This document shows, piece by piece, positions 7,579 to 15,332 of a DNA stretch of 43,298 nt. Under the pieces are notes generated by a model. It was not told the DNA's origin and did not search any database. It saw only the letters and a list, made by a program, of their open reading frames with translations. The position numbers were made by a program, and so were the translations under genes. The stretch comes from an uncultured Ruminococcus sp. (GTDB taxonomy: Bacteria > Bacillota > Clostridia > Oscillospirales > Ruminococcaceae): positions 1-43,298 of the forward strand of contig UQYQ01000020.1 in the NCBI GenBank assembly GCA_900545345.1, given 5' to 3'. Position 1 is the first letter of the stretch. Every line of letters starts with the position of its first letter.

Positions 7579-8481
7579 ATGGAGCATAATCTGAATCAGT
7601 TAAAGATATTTTATACAGTTGCGTCTGAAGGGAATATTTCAAAAGCTGCAAGAAAGCTTTTCATTTCTCAGCCTGCGATAAGTATGGCTGTTTCAAAATT
7701 GGAGGAAAATCTGGATGTTATGCTTTTAAAGCGTTCAGCCAAAGGTGTTCACCTGACATATGAAGGGAAAATACTTTTTGAACAGCTTAAAACTGCATTT
7801 AATGCTATTGATATAGGCGAACAGAAAATTAAAAACATAAAAAACCTGGGTGTAGGAAAAATTAAAATAGGAGCCTCTGCAAGTCTTTGCAAGTACATTC
7901 TCATACCTTTTTTAAAAGAATATATAGAAGAAAACCCGCATATCAAGATAGTGATTGAGTGTCAGTCATCCGCTAAGAGCTTAGAGCTTTTAGAAAACGG
8001 CAAGCTTGATATAGCCCTTGTTGTTCAGCCTGAAAACAATACAAAGTCTGAATTTTTAGCATTAGGTGAGTTTGAAGATATATTTATTGCTAACAAGACA
8101 TATATTGATAATCTCATTTTAAGAGAGAAAAAAGATTTAACAACTAATGACATTTTAAAAAAAGGGAACTTAATGCTTTTAGACGAAGAGAATCTCTCAA
8201 GAGTATTTGTCGATAAATATCTCAAAGAAAATAAGATTGAGGCAAAAGGGATAATCGAAGTAACAAACATGGATTTGCTTATAGATTTTGCAAAAATCGG
8301 CATGGGAATTTCATGTGTTATTAAACAGTTTGTAAATGATGATTTAAAACAGGGAAATATAACAGAGCTTATGCTTGAAACCCCAATGAATAAGCGTACA
8401 ATAGGATTTGTTTATCCATATGCTAAATCCAGAAGTACTTCAGCAAATTTGTTTATAGATTTTATTAAAGGAAAAATGTAA
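7579..8481 (+). CDS. LysR-family transcriptional regulator
   Basis: This 300-residue protein has the family's usual length. The winged helix-turn-helix is at about 1-60 (LKIFYTVASEGNISKAARKL, then SQPAISMAVSKLEE), and residues about 90-295 form a LysR periplasmic-binding-like effector domain. LysR proteins bind DNA as tetramers and respond to a small metabolite. It is divergent from pgcA, the arrangement typical for LysR targets, but no T-N11-A operator was confirmed. It ends one base before the convergent spoVAE stop, with no terminator seen between. The ligand is unknown. Confidence 0.9.
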   Translation: MEHNLNQLKIFYTVASEGNISKAARKLFISQPAISMAVSKLEENLDVMLLKRSAKGVHLTYEGKILFEQLKTAFNAIDIGEQKIKNIKNLGVGKIKIGASASLCKYILIPFLKEYIEENPHIKIVIECQSSAKSLELLENGKLDIALVVQPENNTKSEFLALGEFEDIFIANKTYIDNLILREKKDLTTNDILKKGNLMLLDEENLSRVFVDKYLKENKIEAKGIIEVTNMDLLIDFAKIGMGISCVIKQFVNDDLKQGNITELMLETPMNKRTIGFVYPYAKSRSTSANLFIDFIKGKM

Positions 8482-8482
8482 A

Positions 8483-8845
8483 TCAGCTTGCGTTTTTGTG
8501 TGCACTTTTAAAGATTAAGGCTGTTATAAAACCAAAAAGCAAAGCAGCACTTATTCCGGCAGCGGCAGCAGTGAGTCCGCCTGTGAATATACCGAGTATT
8601 CCGTTTTTGTCTATATCTTCTCTTACACCCTTGCTCAAAAGGTATCCGAAGCCTGTTAAAGGAACTGTCGCACCGCCTCCTGCAAAGTCTATTATACGTT
8701 TATAGAGGTTTAGCCCTCCGAGTATAACTCCTGCCACAACATATGCAACGAGTATTCTTGCAGGTGTCAGTTTAGTATAATCTATAAGAATTTGTCCTAT
8801 TGCACAGAAGAGGCCTCCGATTAAAAATGCCATTAAATATTCCAT
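8483..8845 (-). CDS. spoVAE: Stage V sporulation protein AE
   Basis: This small integral membrane protein (about 120 residues from this start) belongs to the SpoVA channel, which moves dipicolinic acid into the forespore and out again at germination. The sequence MEYLMAFLIGGLFCAIGQIL with several hydrophobic segments and GGGATVPLTGFG is characteristic of SpoVAE (SpoVAEB type). An upstream in-frame ATG at 8908 would add 21 polar residues; I prefer the internal ATG at 8845 because family members start with MEYL. Neither start has a well-spaced ribosome site (AAAGGAG lies about 30 nt before 8845), so the start is uncertain. It is downstream of spoVAD after a gap of about 136 nt. Confidence 0.85.
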   Translation of the reverse strand: MEYLMAFLIGGLFCAIGQILIDYTKLTPARILVAYVVAGVILGGLNLYKRIIDFAGGGATVPLTGFGYLLSKGVREDIDKNGILGIFTGGLTAAAAGISAALLFGFITALIFKSAHKNAS

Positions 8846-8981
8846 AATTACCACAACGCCTTTGCTTTGCAAAGTTCTCCTTTCTTTGATAATTTGTTTT
8901 GATTTCACATATATATGAATTGTTATTTAAAGCAATTTTCAAATGCTCGTGTGAAAGTTTTATACTTATATATTTAATATA

Positions 8982-9998
8982 CTATTCTTTATCATGTGAA
9001 AGCCATACAGCATGTGCAATGCTGGGGATACTTTCACCCTGCTGATTTAGAGTAGGCGACATTAAGGCACCGGTTGCGAGGAACAGTATATTTCTCATTG
9101 AGCCCGATTTAAGCTGCGGAAGAAAATAACCGCACAGCATACTTGCCGCACATCCGCATCCGCTTCCGCCTGCGTGTACATCCTGGTCGTCACAGTCGAA
9201 TATCATAAGACCGCAGTCGCTGTGCTGCTTTGATATATCTATACCGTCGTCACCAAGGAGCTTTAAAAGCAGTCTTGTTCCGACTTTGCCCAAATCTCCT
9301 GTTACGATTTTATCGAAGTCACAGGCTTTTTTGCCGGTGTCTTTTAGGAATTGTTTTATAGTTTCATAAGCAGCCGGTGCCATTGCGGCACCCATGTTAT
9401 TTGCGTCTGTTACGCCCATATCCTGAACAGTTCCTATTGTGACAGCACGAACATACGGAGCACTGTCCTCACCTGAAACCACAACAGCACCGCTTGCAGT
9501 AGCTGTCCATTGAGATGTCGGAGTTCTTTGACCTCCGTATTCAATGGGAAATCTGTACTGCCTTTCTGCTGTGCAGAAGTGTGACGATGTAACCGCAAGG
9601 ACATTTTTTCCGACACTGTTATCGGCCATAAGCGATGAAAGTAAAAGCCCTTCTGCCATTGTAGAACAAGCACCGTATATCCCTAAAAAGGGAATGTTAA
9701 TATCTCTTATGCCGTATGTTGTACCTACGCATTGATTCAGCAAATCACCGCCGAACATAAAATCTATATCTTTAGGCTTTAAATCAGCTTTTCTCAAAGC
9801 TAACATTATTGCCTGTTTTTGCATTTCACTTTCTGCCTTTTCAAAAGTTTCGGTGGTAAAGTAAGGGTCGTTGTTTATTTTGTCAAAATAGTCACCCATA
9901 GGACCTTCTCCTTCTTTTTTTCCTCCTACACAGGCATAAGTCCTGACATTTGGGCAATTATTTAATATATAAGTACACTTGCTTAATCTTTTAGACAT
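8982..9998 (-). CDS. spoVAD: Stage V sporulation protein AD
   Basis: This 338-residue thiolase-fold protein is the full family length. SpoVAD is the SpoVA subunit that binds dipicolinic acid at the spore inner membrane. Visible features are the start KCTYILNNCPNV, GDLLNQCVGTTYGIR, GACSTMAEGL around the thiolase-like Cys, and the C-terminal DQDVHAGGSGCGCAASMLCG. GGAGGT precedes the ATG at a good distance. A forespore-type promoter is predicted upstream. The usual upstream partner spoVAC is absent from this locus: the next gene upstream is divergent and unrelated. Confidence 0.93.
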   Translation of the reverse strand: MSKRLSKCTYILNNCPNVRTYACVGGKKEGEGPMGDYFDKINNDPYFTTETFEKAESEMQKQAIMLALRKADLKPKDIDFMFGGDLLNQCVGTTYGIRDINIPFLGIYGACSTMAEGLLLSSLMADNSVGKNVLAVTSSHFCTAERQYRFPIEYGGQRTPTSQWTATASGAVVVSGEDSAPYVRAVTIGTVQDMGVTDANNMGAAMAPAAYETIKQFLKDTGKKACDFDKIVTGDLGKVGTRLLLKLLGDDGIDISKQHSDCGLMIFDCDDQDVHAGGSGCGCAASMLCGYFLPQLKSGSMRNILFLATGALMSPTLNQQGESIPSIAHAVWLSHDKE

Positions 9999-10048
9999 TT
10001 ATATACCTCCGATTATATTATAAAAAATTTTTTGAACTTGTTTAAAGC

Positions 10049-10079
10049 TAGTTTTTACAAAATCAGTGTAGTTTATTCA
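10049..10079 (-). promoter_or_regulatory. Possible sigma-G (forespore) promoter for spoVAD
   Basis: On the minus strand TGAATA (10079-10074) and AAAACTA (10055-10049) are 18 nt apart. This fits the sigma-G pattern GHATR-N18-CATNHTA except for two -10 bases. Confidence 0.35.
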
Positions 10080-10192
10080 AAATTAACAAGTGTAAATAGA
10101 CTTTTTAAATTTCAAATTAATAAATAATAATTTGTAAGCTGTGTTTCAGCGTTTGTGTTAATGTAAATCAAGAAAGAAATGGAGTTTTAATA

Positions 10193-10603
10193 ATGAATAC
10201 AAATCGAAACAATCAAAACCTCAGAACGGATATTCCAAAGGGAAGAAGTACAAGCAGGATTAAAAATGCTTCACAAAGTCAGGGATTTGCCAATAAGGAT
10301 TTATATGGTTCAAGTGTGCAGCAGAGAACTGCTTCAAACATAAACAGTCATCAGTACAAATCAAGAAACACTTTTTCGGGAAACGCTTACAATCAAAATT
10401 TTAATGTGAATAATCATAATAACAGGCAAAATAGTCAACAAAGAGCAAATTACAGCCATCAGCCGAAAAAAAGAAACCATGATAACAGCGGTGAAATGAG
10501 TGAATCGACAATGGTTAAGGTAATAGTAGGTTCTATTTTGGGTGCTGTACTTTTGGCAGTCATTATAATAGTCGCACTGTGTTTTATGGATTTTCAGCTT
10601 TAA
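10193..10603 (+). CDS. Asn/Gln-rich tail-anchored membrane protein, unknown function
   Basis: I do not recognise this 136-residue protein. Residues 1 to about 100 are polar, low in complexity and rich in Asn, Gln, Ser, Arg and Lys, with no predicted fold. Residues about 107-131 form one strong transmembrane helix (VIVGSILGAVLLAVIIIVAL), leaving a tail of about 5 residues. There is no signal peptide, so the likely topology is a cytoplasmic disordered domain with a C-terminal anchor. GGAG sits about 9 nt before the ATG. It is divergent from spoVAD and followed by a shared terminator. The position next to spoVA makes a spore or envelope role possible, but nothing in the sequence proves it. Confidence 0.65.
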   Translation: MNTNRNNQNLRTDIPKGRSTSRIKNASQSQGFANKDLYGSSVQQRTASNINSHQYKSRNTFSGNAYNQNFNVNNHNNRQNSQQRANYSHQPKKRNHDNSGEMSESTMVKVIVGSILGAVLLAVIIIVALCFMDFQL

Positions 10604-10625
10604 TATATTAATGAATAAAAGCATA

Positions 10626-10660
10626 AAAGACGCAGTAAATTAAAACTGCGTCTTTCTTTG
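10626..10660. terminator. Bidirectional terminator
   Basis: AAAGACGCAGT (10626-10636) pairs with ACTGCGTCTTT (10645-10655), with T-rich sequence on both strands. It separates the convergent 136-aa gene and the cyclophilin gene. Confidence 0.85.
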
Positions 10661-10672
10661 TGTGATTATTTA

Positions 10673-11143
10673 TTATTCAATAGTAACTTTTTTTATTTTT
10701 TGTTCTTTAAGAGGTCTGTCCCTGTAATCAGTCGGTGTTGAAGCAATTTCATCAACTGCGTCCATACCCTCAATAACTTTACCGAATGCAGCATACTGAC
10801 CGTCTAAGTGAGGTGCGTCTGCGTGCATAATAAAGAATTGTGAGCCCGCTGAGTTCGGGTCGGCGGTTCTTGCCATTGAAAGAACACCCCGTGTATGCTT
10901 CAAATCATTCGGGACGCCGTTTGCCAAAAATTCACCTTTGATTCTTTCCTTAGGTCCGCCCATTCCCGTACCGTCGGGGCAGCCGCCCTGAATCATAAAT
11001 CCGGGAATAACCCTGTGGAAAATAAGTCCGTTGTAAAAACCTTCATTTATAAGCTTTTCAAAGTTTGCGACTGTAATAGGTGCAATATCAGGATAAAGCT
11101 CCGCTTTGATTTTCTTTCCGTTTTCAAGTTCAAAAATAACCAT
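10673..11143 (-). CDS. ppiB: Cyclophilin-type peptidyl-prolyl isomerase
   Basis: This 156-residue protein is a complete single-domain cyclophilin, which accelerates cis-trans isomerisation of X-Pro bonds during folding. Active-site landmarks are present: FHRVIPGFMIQGG (catalytic Arg), MARTADPNSAGSQFFI, and LDGQYAAFGKV. There is no signal peptide, so it is cytoplasmic. GAAAGGA precedes the ATG. It is monocistronic with a promoter at 11184-11212 and a terminator at 10626-10660. Confidence 0.93.
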   Translation of the reverse strand: MVIFELENGKKIKAELYPDIAPITVANFEKLINEGFYNGLIFHRVIPGFMIQGGCPDGTGMGGPKERIKGEFLANGVPNDLKHTRGVLSMARTADPNSAGSQFFIMHADAPHLDGQYAAFGKVIEGMDAVDEIASTPTDYRDRPLKEQKIKKVTIE

Positions 11144-11183
11144 TTTTCTGATTTCCTTTCATATTTGTTTTTAGTATGTAATT

Positions 11184-11212
11184 ACTTTATCACATATAAC
11201 TCATAAAATCAA
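11184..11212 (-). promoter_or_regulatory. Promoter of cyclophilin gene
   Basis: TTGATT (11212-11207) and TAAAGT (11189-11184) on the minus strand, spaced 17 nt, with TGA directly before the -10. Confidence 0.5.
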
Positions 11213-11258
11213 GAAATAATTTATTTTATAAAAACAGGTTGTTTTACCAAAAAATCTA

Positions 11259-11288
11259 TTGACTTTAAAACTTTATTATGTTTATATA
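11259..11288 (+). promoter_or_regulatory. Possible promoter of GH2 gene
   Basis: TTGACT (11259-11264) is followed 18 nt later by TATATA (11283-11288). A perfect TATAAT at 11298-11303 has no good -35 partner, so the exact start is unclear. Confidence 0.35.
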
Positions 11289-11332
11289 TACTTATAGTAT
11301 AATTGTTTATTTATTTGTATGAGGTAGAGAAA

Positions 11333-14098
11333 ATGATTAAAAAAAGAATTGTTAAATCTCTTGACAGAGAATGGTCTTTTCATTTGGGTGATATAAAACC
11401 TGAAATCGGTGTTGATCACGGCAGTATTTATAACACTTCAAAAGCAGGTTCTGAACTGGGAGTTCCTCAAAGTGATTTTGATTCAAGGGACTGGGAAAGA
11501 GTTGACCTTCCGCATGATTGGTCTGTTAAGCGTGAGTTTGACGAATCAGGCTCTCCGTCATGGGGATACAAGCCTAAAGGCAAGGCTTGGTACAGAAAAT
11601 CATTTCCTCTTGACGCAGATTTCGAGGGTAAGCAGATTACAATAGATTTTGACGGGATAACAAAAAACGCAGTTGTATATTTTAACGGTTCGATTGTAAA
11701 AAGAAGTTTTACAGGATATGTACCGTTCAGTATAGATATTACTGACAGAGCTGTTCTGGGCGGAGCACCTAATACGCTTGCTGTTTTTGCAGATGCAGAT
11801 GACTGGGAAGGCTGGTGGTATGAGGGAGCCGGCATATACCGTCATGTATGGCTGAATGTTAAAAACAAAGTCAATATAGATAAATACGGTGTTTTTGTAA
11901 ATCCTAAAAAACTTTCGGACACTAATTGGAATGTTGAAATAGAAACAGTTATAAATAACAGATATTATAATAATGAAGTTGTCTCGCTTGAAACTAAGAT
12001 TTATGAGCTTAATAAGGATTTAAAAATTGTCGGAGGATGTATAGCAAGCGGTACAACGGATATGATTGTTTATGAATATTCTAAAAGAGAATTTATGCAG
12101 AATATCTGTGTTAAAGAACCAAATCTTTGGGATATAAAAAATCCCAATCTATATAAAGCAGTTTCGGTTGTATACATAAACGGTGAACAGGTTGATGAAT
12201 GCGAAACAGTATTTGGATTCAGAACAATAAAGTTTGATTCATATAAAGGATTTTTCTTAAACGGGAAACCTGTCAAGATTCTGGGTACCTGCAATCATCA
12301 GGATCATGGCGGTTTGGGTGTTGCTTTGCCTGACAGTATAAACGAATATCGTATTCAAAGACTTAGAGAAATGGGTTCAAATGCGTACAGATGTGCACAT
12401 GGAATGCCGTCTAAAGAGCTTTTGGATGCCTGCGACAGAATGGGTATGCTTGTTATGGACGAGAACCGTTTGTTTGAAACAAATGATGATAATTTGGAAA
12501 ATATAAGAACAATGGTTCGCCGTGACAGAAATCATCCATCAGTTATAATGTATTCTGTTTTTAATGAGGAGCCTTTGCAGTCAGCACCTGAAGGCAGAAA
12601 AATGGCCGAGCGGATTAAAGCTGAAATCAAACTGCTTGATAATACGAGGTTTGTGACAGGTGCAATGCACGGAGGTGTTTTAGAGGAAAACGGGGCGGCA
12701 AATGCTCTTGATGTATGCGGTATAAATTATCAGCCTCAGAGTTATGATGATTTTCATGAAAAATATCCGAGAATTCCGATAATAGCAAGTGAAACGACAT
12801 CTGCTTTTTCTGTCAGAGGCTGTTATAAAAAAGATGAAGAAGTGCACGAGATTTCAGGATATGATGAAAACGCATCTGACTGGGGAAATACCGTTCGTGA
12901 AACATGGGACTATGTATTAAACCGTGATTTTGTAAGCGGGGCTTTTATGTGGACGGGTTTTGACTATTTAGGCGAGCCGACACCTTATGAATGGCCGTCT
13001 GTTTCAAGTTTTTTCGGTATGATGGATACTTGCGGTTTTCCTAAAGACGGTTATTATCTTTCAAAGGCAATCTTTTCAAAAGAACCGGTTTGCTATGCTG
13101 TTCCTCATTGGAACTGGAAGGGTAAAGAAGGAACAATTATCAAGGTTATGTCAATGACAAACTGCGATGAGGCAGAGCTTTTTATAAACGGAAACTCTAA
13201 AGGCAAGAAGCCGATAGATAAATTGAAACAGGCGATTTGGAATGTTCCGTTTGAGAGCGGCGAACTCAAGCTTGTCGGATATATAGGAACAAAAGTCGCA
13301 GCTGTTGATATAAAAAACACAACGGGTGATGCGGTTGATTTAATTATAAAACCTTGGCGTAATTATATGTACAATGACGGCTGTGATGCTATACCGGTAA
13401 ATATTTATGCTGTTGATGAAAACGGGGAAGTGGTTCCAGATGCAAACTTCAAAATCAAGTTTTTTGCAGACGGAGGAAAGGTTCTGGGAATGGCTAACGG
13501 AAATCCGAATTGTCATGAGGACTTTGCTTCAAATGAGCGTTCTGTATTCAACGGCTGCTGTCAAGCTGTTGTTAGGTTGAACGAGGGTGCGGAATCCTTG
13601 ACATTAACTACTCAAACTGATATAATTAATGTTGTTTGTGACGACATTCAAATTTTAGAAAGAGAAAGTATTCCTTTTGTTGAGAGCATTGAGGAATTGT
13701 ACATATCTAACTGGAGAATGTCTGTAGAATTATCAGATGAAAAGCCTGACCCGAATGCTGTTTTTTTGTCTTTTGATATGAATTCCCTTGAACCTGTGAG
13801 CGTTACGAACGGTGCGCAGGAGAAGTTTTCCGAAAATTCAGGTAAGTATGCATTGTACAGAGCAAAGGTAAACATTCCCGATAAAATAAACGGAAAGAAA
13901 CCGATGCTGCATTTTAACAGCATTTGGGGAATATGTGAGGTTTATATAGACGGTATCAAAATAGCTGACTGCGATTATGAATGGCCTTGCGGATTAGATG
14001 CCGAATTAAAAGGATTCAGCGGCAAAAAAGAAATTACCGTTATAATTAAAAGCAGGAATTTCGGTGCGGGAATCTGTTCATCTGTTGTAATACGATAG
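11333..14098 (+). CDS. Cytoplasmic GH2 glycosidase (beta-galactosidase-like)
   Basis: The protein has 921 residues from the ATG at 11333, chosen because GAGGTAGAG lies just upstream; a frame extension to 11303 has no ribosome site. Domains in order are a sugar-binding jelly roll (about 10-185, WYRKSFPL, GAGIYRHVWL), an immunoglobulin-like domain (about 190-300), and a TIM barrel (about 305-590) with acid/base Glu412 in SVFNEEP and nucleophile Glu487 in IIASETT. Further beta domains follow, including a C-terminal jelly-roll-like region (about 810-921) that may bind sugar. Family members release terminal beta-galactose, glucuronate or mannose; the actual sugar is not settled here. No signal peptide is seen, so it would act on imported oligosaccharides. 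The serine-hydrolase gene follows 82 nt downstream. Confidence 0.88.
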   Translation: MIKKRIVKSLDREWSFHLGDIKPEIGVDHGSIYNTSKAGSELGVPQSDFDSRDWERVDLPHDWSVKREFDESGSPSWGYKPKGKAWYRKSFPLDADFEGKQITIDFDGITKNAVVYFNGSIVKRSFTGYVPFSIDITDRAVLGGAPNTLAVFADADDWEGWWYEGAGIYRHVWLNVKNKVNIDKYGVFVNPKKLSDTNWNVEIETVINNRYYNNEVVSLETKIYELNKDLKIVGGCIASGTTDMIVYEYSKREFMQNICVKEPNLWDIKNPNLYKAVSVVYINGEQVDECETVFGFRTIKFDSYKGFFLNGKPVKILGTCNHQDHGGLGVALPDSINEYRIQRLREMGSNAYRCAHGMPSKELLDACDRMGMLVMDENRLFETNDDNLENIRTMVRRDRNHPSVIMYSVFNEEPLQSAPEGRKMAERIKAEIKLLDNTRFVTGAMHGGVLEENGAANALDVCGINYQPQSYDDFHEKYPRIPIIASETTSAFSVRGCYKKDEEVHEISGYDENASDWGNTVRETWDYVLNRDFVSGAFMWTGFDYLGEPTPYEWPSVSSFFGMMDTCGFPKDGYYLSKAIFSKEPVCYAVPHWNWKGKEGTIIKVMSMTNCDEAELFINGNSKGKKPIDKLKQAIWNVPFESGELKLVGYIGTKVAAVDIKNTTGDAVDLIIKPWRNYMYNDGCDAIPVNIYAVDENGEVVPDANFKIKFFADGGKVLGMANGNPNCHEDFASNERSVFNGCCQAVVRLNEGAESLTLTTQTDIINVVCDDIQILERESIPFVESIEELYISNWRMSVELSDEKPDPNAVFLSFDMNSLEPVSVTNGAQEKFSENSGKYALYRAKVNIPDKINGKKPMLHFNSIWGICEVYIDGIKIADCDYEWPCGLDAELKGFSGKKEITVIIKSRNFGAGICSSVVIR

Positions 14099-14180
14099 AA
14101 AGATAATGCTTTTAAATTTCATACTATTATTTGAAAATTAAATCTAATCTGAATTTTATATTAAGTGAGGAAAATATTAA

Positions 14181-15224
14181 ATGAAATTCAAGGTCTTGTG
14201 TTTTTGTCTTGTTTTTGTAATGAGTTTTACATTATTCGGATGTGATGAAAAAAAGACTGAAAATAACTCTGAAAGTAAATCATCTTTTACTGAGAAAACA
14301 ACTTCTTCATTATCGGATGAGAATAAAACTGCTGCCAAATCAAAGGCGATGAAGTCGAAAACAACAACGACTACAACAGGCACAAGGGAATATAAACCTG
14401 CTCCTGTAAATATAAATCAATATAACAAATACAGTTTTTCAATGAGCGGTTTTGATACTGTGACAAGTATTAATGATTTTAACGATTATTTAGATGAACT
14501 TCAGAATGTTATATCCGATTGTAATTTTAATATTTCATTCAGTTATGAAAATATGGATACAGGTGCATATATAAGCTGTAACGAAACAAAGAAGTATGCT
14601 ACATGCAGCACAATTAAAACGCCGTTTGCAGGTTCGCTTCTGAAGTCTGGAATAGATATTAATCAAAAGATAACTAAAACTGTCAATTGGCCCGGCGACG
14701 GCGGGTATGTTGCAAATATAAAAACAGGCACACAATTGACTGTCAAACAGCTTATAAGATATGCGGTTCAGCGAAGTGATAACACTGCATATTATAATTT
14801 GGTAAAGCACTTCGGGTATACTCAGTTTAACAGCGATTTAAGGTCAATAGGGGCAAATTATTCACTTGGTGATTCGTGGATATTTACTTATTGCACAAGT
14901 GCGGATATGTTAAAATGTTATAAAGAGATTTATAAATACGGTGAAAAAACCGATTTAGGAAAATGGCTTATTAATTTAATGCAGGACACTGATGTCAACA
15001 GACAAATCGGGAAAGCTCTTGACAGCAAATATGAAGTTTCTCAGAAGTACGGTTCTGACTATAGTGAAAAACAATATCACGATTGTGCAATAGTATATGC
15101 TGATTCTCCGTTTGTGCTGTGTATTTTCACAAATCAGTATCCTGAAACTGACCAAAGTGACAAAGTGTTTATAGAAATTGCTAACATTATTGACAGGATT
15201 AATAATGTTATATATATTAAATAA
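14181..15224 (+). CDS. Beta-lactamase-fold serine hydrolase lipoprotein
   Basis: This 347-residue protein has a lipoprotein signal with lipobox Leu-Phe-Gly-Cys21, then a Ser/Thr/Lys-rich spacer to about residue 75 and a class A beta-lactamase-like domain. The nucleophile motif SxxK is S143-TIK146 and the second motif SDN is 199-201. The usual KTG/KSG on strand B3 appears as KYG (289-291). Such proteins act on penicillin-like or peptidoglycan substrates at the outer face of the membrane; with the altered third motif, real beta-lactamase activity is doubtful. GAGG precedes the ATG. It lies between two cytoplasmic glycosidase genes with gaps of 82 and 108 nt; a shared transcript is possible but not shown. 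Confidence 0.8.
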   Translation: MKFKVLCFCLVFVMSFTLFGCDEKKTENNSESKSSFTEKTTSSLSDENKTAAKSKAMKSKTTTTTTGTREYKPAPVNINQYNKYSFSMSGFDTVTSINDFNDYLDELQNVISDCNFNISFSYENMDTGAYISCNETKKYATCSTIKTPFAGSLLKSGIDINQKITKTVNWPGDGGYVANIKTGTQLTVKQLIRYAVQRSDNTAYYNLVKHFGYTQFNSDLRSIGANYSLGDSWIFTYCTSADMLKCYKEIYKYGEKTDLGKWLINLMQDTDVNRQIGKALDSKYEVSQKYGSDYSEKQYHDCAIVYADSPFVLCIFTNQYPETDQSDKVFIEIANIIDRINNVIYIK

Positions 15225-15298
15225 ATTATTGCGAAGTGCAGGTTTGAAAAAGCATTTTCAAGCTGCTGATTTTACTTGCCTGGCACCGCAAATATCGA

Positions 15299-15323
15299 AA
15301 GGAGGAGTGCTCTTAAAGGAGCA
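15299..15323 (+). promoter_or_regulatory. Leader motif copy 1: SD plus short hairpin
   Basis: The 16-nt string AAGGAGGAGTGCTCTT (15299-15314) is identical to 30390-30405 before the HIT gene. TGCTC (15308-15312) can pair with GAGCA (15319-15323). A second SD-like AAAGGAG (15316-15322), which lies partly in the hairpin, is the one correctly spaced for the ATG at 15333, so folding could affect initiation. Confidence 0.45.
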
Positions 15324-15332
15324 TGAAAGAAA

